The notes beneath the pieces are model-generated. The model was not told the origin of the DNA. It did not search any database and saw only the letters and a program-made list of their open reading frames with translations. A stretch of 64,000 nt of DNA from Hyaloscypha bicolor E (taxonomy: Eukaryota > Ascomycota > Leotiomycetes > Helotiales > Hyaloscyphaceae), in the NCBI RefSeq assembly GCF_002865645.1, contig NW_020194667.1:1387762-1451761 (forward strand), given 5' to 3'. Both the position numbers and the translations under genes were made by a program. Position 1 is the first letter of the stretch; every line of letters starts with the position of its first letter. Below are positions 57,404-64,000 of this stretch, in pieces.

Positions 57404-57556
57404 GTCTCGAGTGATTGATCGCCTCAAGTGATTGATCGCCTCAAGTGATTGATCGCCTCAAGTGATTGATCGCCTCAAGTGATTGATCGTCTCGAGTGAT
57501 TGATCGTCTCAAATGATTGATCGCCTCAACTGGTTGATCGCCTCAACTGATTGATC
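57404..57556. repeat. 17-bp minisatellite, nine units
   Basis: Consensus G[CT]CTC[AG]A[G/A/C]TGATTGATC repeated nine times head to tail without gaps. Units 2-5 are identical, while units 1 and 6 share GTCTCGAG and the last three diverge (AAATG, AACTGG, AACTG). The pattern suggests recent expansion of the central units. Confidence 0.92.
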
Positions 57557-57923
57557 AACTCTCTGATGCAGTCAAATTAATTATCTTCATATTGGAATTC
57601 TCTCGGCGGAAAGAACGAGCAAGTCGCGTCGCTCAACCTGTACCTCCAATTTTCCCATCTGAATATCATTTGTACATGGATCACAGAATAGATATGAGAC
57701 AGAGGACACCATAGCTAGGCAGCTTAAGATTGATTCGAATCAATTTCCTCCTATTACGATCGTCACTCCGTGCGAGACTGTGATGCTGGCTGACTCACTT
57801 GAACCCCTTGAACCCCTTGAAGGCTGATCTGCTTGTAGAGTTACAAGCAGCAAATAAGGTACAAATCCCTTCCTAACTTGTAATCAAATACGTTGATCCT
57901 GTCTGGTAGGTTGTTTAAGCTAT
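57557..57923. other. Intergenic, short direct repeats
   Basis: No gene. A small CTTGAACCC duplication lies near 57798-57822. The interval ends at the TAA target site of the PIF/Harbinger-like element. Confidence 0.4.
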
Positions 57924-58249
57924 TAAGGCCCGGTTCGTTTTTGTAGTTTGGCGAAATTAAATCTCGCGAAATGTGACTTCACGGATTTGGTGAAATAGGT
58001 GTTTCGTCAAATACGCGAAATAGAGCACTCGGCCGTTTTTCGTATGTAGAAAATCGGCCCTATTTCACGAAATTAGCGTTTTGTTAAATCCAAATCGAAT
58101 GGGGTAATATCTCACGAAATCGATTTGGCAAATCTAGGAAAACGAACAAGTACTGTTCCCCCCGGTTTGTCAATGCGAGCGACTAATCAATCGGGGTGCA
58201 ATTGTACGCCCTGATTGCTTGATAGCCTATTTAAGCGAACTCCGGTGTA

Positions 58250-58392
58250 TCCCTTCGTCCAATAAGACATTACTAGCGTATCAGCCACAGCTGTGGCACC
58301 CAATAAAATTCCTGAAGCCATATAATTTTATGCCCCGCCAGCCAAGCGAGAGCCCCCTGCCTACGCTAGTAATGTCTCACTGGACGAAGGGA
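58250..58392. repeat. Foldback hairpin, 31-bp arms
   Basis: Arm TCCCTTCGTCCAATAAGACA... (58250-58280) is the inverse complement of 58362-58392 with only two mismatches, separated by an 81-bp loop. The loop holds a perfect 14-bp palindrome, GCCACAGCTGTGGC. It is better preserved than the surrounding element, so it may be a further nested foldback element or a conserved structural motif. Confidence 0.85.
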
Positions 58393-58429
58393 AGATGCGA
58401 AGGGAAACAAGGTACAAGCAAACTTTTAA

Positions 58430-58740
58430 AGTATCAAAATATTTTTAAAATTGTAAAATATTAGAATCCTATTAATAGGATTTATTAGAGATGGTTTAAT
58501 TATTTATATTAAATAAGTAATCTTAGCTAAAAATCCTTTATTACAACTTTAAATGATTTTAATTATAAAATAGTTTTTTAAAATATAAAATTGTATTAAT
58601 TTTTATATCTTTAATAAAATTTAATCTAAGAAAAAATTATTTAAGTCTCTTATATATATTTATTCTTTTTATTTAATTAAACTTTTGCTCTTATTCTTTA
58701 TTAGGAAGTTATATAATATTTTAAAAATAAGATTTTTCAT
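58430..58740. other. Strongly A+T-rich block
   Basis: About 310 bp composed almost entirely of A and T (for example TTAAAATATTTTTAAAATTG-like runs), inside the nested element. It resembles the interior of the hAT element at 7.7 kb. This could reflect repeat-directed C-to-T mutation, but that is not demonstrated. Confidence 0.6.
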
Positions 58741-58914
58741 TAGCAAATCGGGCCCCTCGCTTTAGACCGATTAATTAATGACTCTCGTTTTGACCCACTG
58801 GGGGGGACAGTAATTCGCCAAATTTTAGAAATTCGTCAATGGGCCCACCCAGGTTCATAAAATTCGCGAAAACGACGGGGCCTAATAGTTCCTCGTGTCG
58901 CTGCTGCCAAACTG

Positions 58915-61900
58915 ATGTTCCATGATGGGAACTGTGAATTGGTTGCGTCTGTGACTGACTCCAAAATCATGAGGGCCTCCTCTCTACACATCTCTAATGC
59001 TCGCAGCAAACCTCTTTTGCCGTTATTCCTTCCAAATAGCCTCGCAATGTCTCAAAACAAAAACAACTTCCGCTGCTCGGCGTTCACAAGCGAAGACCAT
59101 GATGGGCATCTCTCTCCAAAAGAGCGAATATCGTTCTTCCTTTGGGCTGACCATTTGGAATCATCTCTTCGTCGTTACCCTGGATCCTCACCAGAAAGAT
59201 TCTTGGAGGCTTTTGACTCCATACCGACCACTGGGGAGAATACTTACCTTCCTTCGATGTGCTTCTTCTTGTTGCTGTCCAAATTTGACGGACCACGACC
59301 AATTGACATCCTCCGCTGCTATTTGGAGATATGGCGTACTTTGCCAGAAGCCGCAAAGTTAAGCTCGGACACCAACGGCATGGCCCTTGCGGATACCTTA
59401 CGGAGGCAAGTCCAAAAATCAGTGGGTTCGCTATTGTCCTTGTTGCCAACTCAGCAAACACTGGCCCTTACCGACATCGATGGCGGTAAAGCAATCACGT
59501 ACCATCGATTGTATATATTCATTCAAAATTTCTGTCTGCCACTAGACGCCGTATACTCAATGAATCGAAAACCAGTGGTGGCCTTGGCTCTCCTAAATGG
59601 ATATCTTCTCGGCCTGGCATCCTTAGCAGTTTCGGCGTACTATACTGCCATGCCAATCAATGTGTCTGGCGGCGCTGAACAGTTCCAGAGGGATGTCATG
59701 ATCACAAAGGTAAACGCCATCATGGTTCTTGAATCAGACGTGGTGACACTAGGTTTGAGAGAGCCGTGGGTGACTGCAGCAGGTATCGACATCCTTGTTG
59801 CGGAGGAGGATTTGAACTCGACCTTCTCTGTGCGACGAGTCGGCGAACCAATAAGAGGGTCTAGTGTGGGAAAACCTGAGCCAAACTTTGGAGACGACTT
59901 TGCATTTATCCTTCTGACAAGTGGGACAAGTGGCATGAAGAAGGTTGTTCCAATTTCTGTGCTCTCGCTGGTGATTGGAACTTCCTGTGTCATCGACTCC
60001 TGGGGATTGAAAAGTGAAGACACTTGCATTAACATGATGCCACTGAACCATGTGTAGGTTTCTACTTTTTTGACCTTTTTTGATCCTAGTTAATTGAATT
60101 AGTGGCGGCATCGTTCGAAATTTGTTCGCACCAGTTCTTTCCGGAGGAGCTACGGTGCTCTGTTCCGCCTTCGACCCCAATACCTTTTGGGATTTATTGG
60201 AGAAAGGCATTGGAACTTGGTACTATGGTTCGCCCGCTATGCATTCTGGCATTCTGACCGAAGCTTCTTTGCGAGCAGAGGCAATCAAGAGATGTCGCCT
60301 TAGACTTATTTGTAACGCTGCGGCCTCACTTCTTCCAACTCTTGCACAACATCTCAAGGAAATTTTCCGCTGCGTCGTTCTTCCAAGTTATGGTATGACT
60401 GAGTGCATGCCGATTTCAGCCCCGCCTCTGGATTATAACCTCGAGCTCCCAGGAACAGTTGGGTTTGCCTGTGGACCTGAAATCAAAATCTTGGATCATG
60501 ACGCCAAGCCCGTGAGGAGAAATGAGATTGGGAGGATATGTGTCCGGGGCGGTCCCACCTTTGGAGGTTACCTTGAGGATAACGGAGTTCTCCGAAAGAC
60601 CCTCTTGCCAGGAGGCTGGTTTGACACCGGGGATGTAGGGTATTTCGATGCAGACAATTACCTTTTTCTGACCGGAAGACAGAAGGAGGTGATCAATCGT
60701 GGAGGAGAGCTTATATCTCCTCTGGAAATCGAAGAAGCGATCTCCTTTGCCTCACAGGACTCGAGCTCGCCGCTGTATGGACTCGTGAATAAGGTTCTAG
60801 CATTCTCGGCTCCACGTGATGTCCTGCAAGAAGTCGTTGGAGTGGTCCTCGTCACGAATTCCGGGAAACCAAGGCCAGATCTTCGTGTCTTGCAGGAGGC
60901 TTTGAAGACTTCTTTGCATTCGTCCAAATGGCCGGTTGTTCTCGTCTACATGGATGCTCTTCCAACTCAGAACGGCAAGCTCTTACGTATAAAGCTTGGA
61001 GAAAGGCTAAGCCTTTCTCCCATCAACGATGACACGACTCTGGCACAACGGCATTTTGATGCTGTTTGTCCACCACCGAACACTTCTTTAGAGACAGAGA
61101 TCCAGAAATCAAATTGCCCGCTTGACGCGGATGTCTTGTTAAGCAAAGTTCTAGGAAACTTGGGAGCCGAGTTCGAAGTATTTGTTTGTGTGCAGCAGCA
61201 CACTGGCCTTTTCGAGTTAGTTGTAGCTCCACGCACAATCTCAATTGGAAGATTACCCCAAAGCCTCGAAGAAGCTCTGTACTCTGTTCTCCGTCGAGAT
61301 CTTGACGGTTATCTCATTCCTTCAAAGATCACCTGTCTCCAGACACCTTTCCCAATGGAGGATGCCGACACGATCGATGAGCAAGAGCTTACGAGAATGC
61401 TCACGAACAATGAACCACGGCCTAGAACGTCGAGCTCAGGAACAGAACTGAAAATTCGACAAGCGATTGCAGAAGTTCTTCAATTCCCAATTGACGAGAT
61501 TTCTCCCGAGACTGATTTCTTCGACATTGGTGGGGACAGCTTGAGCGCAGGAAGATTACTCTCCTTGCTAAGGCGGAATCTCCAAATTCGTGTTCCAGTC
61601 GAGCAACTGTTTAGATCAAGCAAGGTTCGAGATTTGACGAAACTTGCAGAAAGATTGTTGGTTGTTCAAGATGGAGATCCAGACGAGAAGTGGGACAAAG
61701 CGAATTCAGAGATCGGATCTGGGAAGACGTACAGCTCCACAAACCCGATCGTGCTGCTTCTTCAACTCCTCCCTATCACGTTATTTTACCCCCTCAAGAT
61801 GGCTCTACGATGGACGATATTAATTCATGTACTGGTTGCACTTAGGGCCGTTCGGAACAGTCCCCATGTTGCCGCTCGGTATGCTTGCCTCATGGCTGCA

Positions 61901-64000
61901 TTAGCAATTTCTCGCTTGTCGGTGGAGATTGCGTCGCCTATTTTCGGTATCCTATTCAAGTGGATAGTAATTGGCCGTTACAAGGAGGGACTTTATCCCA
62001 TGTGGGGACCTTATCATATGAGATGGTGGCTCGTCCAGAAGGTCTTAATGATTTGCAATGAGGTACGTCTCTTCCTTCCAAAATCCCTCCGAGAAAGCTT
62101 GACTAAAATGGAGTCCAATGGCAGGGAGTATTCGGTTATTCCGAATACACAAGGGTTCTGTACTACCGGTTGCTTGGAGCCAAGATTGGGGGAAACGTAA
62201 CCATCAGCCCTGGGGCTGTTCTCGGAGAGTACGATCTGCTCGACATTGGAGACAATGTGCTTTTGGACGGATGTATTTGCAGACCATTCGCATGCGAGAG
62301 GAATTCTTCTATGTTCCTGGGAAGAATAGTAATCGGCAAGAACGCTCGTATCGGGTTGAAGTCACTTGTTTCTCCAGGTTCAGTCTTACCTGACGACACT
62401 TTCATTGGACCGAATTCAGCATCACATGAAATAAATCCTCTCGATGACTCCCACGGTTCCATCAATGGACTGGTCCCGGAATTCCCTACTCTCTTGAGTG
62501 TTCTGGTGATCTATTTGGCAAAGATCCTCGTGTTATTCCTCTCATCTATCCCTTGGATGGTTGGCTACTACGGCATGGCGACAAAACAACCTTCAGTGAT
62601 GAGCGACAGTGTCAAGAATATTATTACCTGGTGGGCCAGTCCACGACGAATTGCTTTCCGCTACCTTACTCTAACTCTTGACAACATTGTCGGACCTTTC
62701 TTTTGGTTTGCTGCTTTGGTTGGTATCAGGATATTAATAGACAGCGTCATTGGGAGTGCTTCTCCTCACTCCGCAGAGGATAGAACCCAAACAGACATAT
62801 TCAGGAGAAATCTCATGGAAATATTAGTACCGAGAGGTGATCTCAAACGCATTACCCGGCTCTTTGGTCTTCATTATGAGTTCACCTCCATGGCTATCAG
62901 AGCACTTGGGGGGAAAGTAGGAAAGAACATTTATTGGCCTGGACAGGGCCCAGAGATTCAGGATTTCAACCTTATAACTGTCGGGAATGACGTCGTCTTC
63001 GGTTCAAGGTCTTTTGTGGTCACAAGTGATAGTTTAGGGTCAGCTCCTGTTGAGATCCAAGATGGAGCCATGGTTGGGGACCGTGTCATCTTGTCGCCTG
63101 GATCCACAATTGGAAAGAATACACTGCTTGGAAGTGGAGCACTCGCGAAACGCCACCAAACTTATGCTGCAGACACAGTTTGGCTGGGGAACAGGGACGG
63201 TGGACCCGTTTCCCTGACGAAAACCCCCAACCAGAGTAAGAGGTGGACTTTGAATGATCATTATGAGGATCAGGAAGCCCCCAGAATCGAGTCTCGATCT
63301 TCTCTCTCCTACTCCACATCAGAGAGCACTCTTGATCCGATTCAGGAGCTTGAAACTGATCGCCTCCTCAATGCATCTCCGGAGACCGAGCTGCCGTCCA
63401 CCCCTTTCGGACGAGCATTTTATTATCATAAAGCTCCCTATTTCGTGTTCAACCAAACGACAATATTTCTCTACTGTACCAGTCTTCTAATCCTCGTCAA
63501 GGTATTCTGGGACATTGGTCCTCTTTTATCGATTGCCATCTCTATGATGAACAAGCATTCGAGCTTACTGAATCCTGGCCCACAACGCCCATTCATAATC
63601 TATGGCTATGCCATCGCATTCAGCTCTGTGGTCATCCCCCTCCAGTGTTTGGTTTCCATGTTTGTCACTATAGCAGCTAAATGGGCGCTCCTCGGCCGTC
63701 GACAGCCCGGCTCGTACGACTGGGACAGAAGCAGCTACTGCCAACGGTGGCAGGTCTTACTCACAATAGAGACCATAATTAAAGAATCCCTAGGCGATAT
63801 TGGTGTCCTGCGTATGCTCACTGGGACTCATTATGCGGTGCTCTACTTTCGCGCTTTGGGAGCGAAGATTGGCAAAGATTGTGCGTTGTTTGCAGGGGGG
63901 GAATTGAGCGTGATCATTACGGAGCCAGACTTGTTGGAGCTAGGTGATCGGGTAGCCATTGACGATGCGAGTTTAGTCTCGCATATCAATTCACGTGGGT
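58915..64000 (+). CDS. NRPS-like adenylation-thiolation-membrane synthetase (epsilon-poly-lysine-synthetase-like), 3' partial
   Basis: Exons are 58915-60053, 60103-62062 and 62125 to the window edge, over 1,650 residues so far. Order: a leader; an adenylation domain (A3 LLTSGTSGMKK about residue 338; A5 YGMTECMPIS; A7 GWFDTGDVGYF; A8 GRQKEVINRGGELISPLEIEEA; A10 LPTQNGKLLR with the catalytic Lys); and a carrier domain with the phosphopantetheine Ser (FFDIGGDSLSAGRL, about residue 858). A large C-terminal region alternates membrane helices (IVLLLQLLPITLFYPL, VLVIYLAKILVLFLSSIPW, FVFNQTTIFLYCTSLLILVKVF, SVVIPLQCLVSMFVTIAAKW) with left-handed beta-helix hexapeptide blocks (LLGAKIGGNVTISPGAVLGE, VGDRVILSPGSTIGKNTLLG, LGAKIGKDC). 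This is the layout of epsilon-poly-L-lysine synthetases and the NRPS terminal domain. The substrate cannot be read from sequence. The start is uncertain, since an ATG at 59044 is also possible. No stop before the edge. Confidence 0.88.

Larger units (their letters stand above)
58153..58810. mobile_element. Tc1/mariner-like non-autonomous element nested in the MITE
   Basis: The termini are CTGTTCCCCCCGGTTTGTCAA on the left and, inverted, CTGTCCCCCCCAGTGGGTCAA on the right. Imperfect similarity continues for about 45 bp (CGAG, TAATCAATCGG / TTAATTAATCGG). Each end is flanked by TA (58151-58152, 58811-58812), the mariner target duplication. No transposase frame exists. The interior carries a foldback hairpin and a very A+T-rich stretch. 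The divergent terminal repeats mean it is older than the hAT element at 7.6 kb. Confidence 0.6.
57927..58882. mobile_element. PIF/Harbinger-like MITE (host of a nested insertion)
   Basis: The left end reads GGCCCGGTTCGTTTTTG and the inverse complement of the right end reads GGCCCCGTCGTTTTCGCG. Both are directly flanked by TAA (57924-57926 and 58883-58885). A GG...CC-type terminal repeat with a TWA 3-bp duplication is characteristic of PIF/Harbinger. Without the nested insertion (58153-58810 plus one TA) the element is about 296 bp, with no coding capacity and many GCGAAAT/ATTTCG repeats in both halves. Its right end lies 32 bp from the first ATG of the synthetase gene, so it sits in that gene's promoter or leader. 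Confidence 0.65.

Overview
This window comes from the nuclear genome of a filamentous ascomycete (Pezizomycotina). I lean towards Leotiomycetes from the overall look of the proteins, but that rank is inference. The evidence is eukaryotic gene structure with short 47-65 bp introns (GTAAGT/GTATGT donors, CTAAC/CTGAC branch sites, AG acceptors), CAMMATG-like start contexts, and fungal families such as a Pth11/SAT4-type rhodopsin-domain protein, a C2H2/Zn2Cys6 regulator, Opi1, Mif2-like cupin, Ugo1 and Glc8. Gene density is moderate, and genes lie on both strands without operons. Exon coordinates were worked out by hand from splice signals and reading-frame continuity.

Layout. 1-9 kb: a small conserved protein, an acidic hypothetical with in-frame stops, a WW-domain protein, and a decayed F-box-like gene split by a 597-bp hAT-type element. 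9.4-15.1 kb is a dense housekeeping block: UGO1 and YAH1 are divergent, as are RRP15 and SRP54. 15.5-26 kb is accessory: a small hypothetical, a rhodopsin-domain membrane protein, a dual zinc-finger regulator divergent from a frameshifted NmrA-like reductase, and a wrecked FAD-linked oxidoreductase. 26.6-37.1 kb is again mostly housekeeping: NOB1, NOP10, an F-box-type protein, an AlaX-type tRNA editing protein, a Mif2/CENP-C-cupin-like protein and the PP1 regulator GLC8. 38-40 kb holds a four-helix membrane protein with a repeat-rich tail. 41.6-51.5 kb is a run of damaged genes (P-loop-like protein, MFS phosphate transporter with a nonsense codon, single-base-frameshifted membrane protein, two decayed membrane or secreted proteins) around one intact trypsin-fold gene whose nucleophile motif is GDCG. 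52.4-57 kb carries OPI1 and APM1, followed by a 17-bp minisatellite.

57.9-58.9 kb contains nested DNA transposon remnants: a PIF/Harbinger-like element with a TAA duplication, invaded by a Tc1/mariner-like element with a TA duplication that contains a foldback hairpin. They end 32 bp before the first ATG of the largest gene, an adenylation-thiolation-multispanning synthetase whose C-terminal half resembles the terminal domain of epsilon-poly-lysine synthetases. It runs off the right edge and is the best candidate for an unusual biosynthetic system.

Two themes stand out. First, disabling lesions occur in accessory genes while every housekeeping gene reads cleanly, which argues for real decay more than for random sequence error. 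Second, two housekeeping genes (YAH1 and APM1) carry non-canonical GC-AG introns that are both multiples of three and free of stops, so retention would insert residues without breaking the frame.
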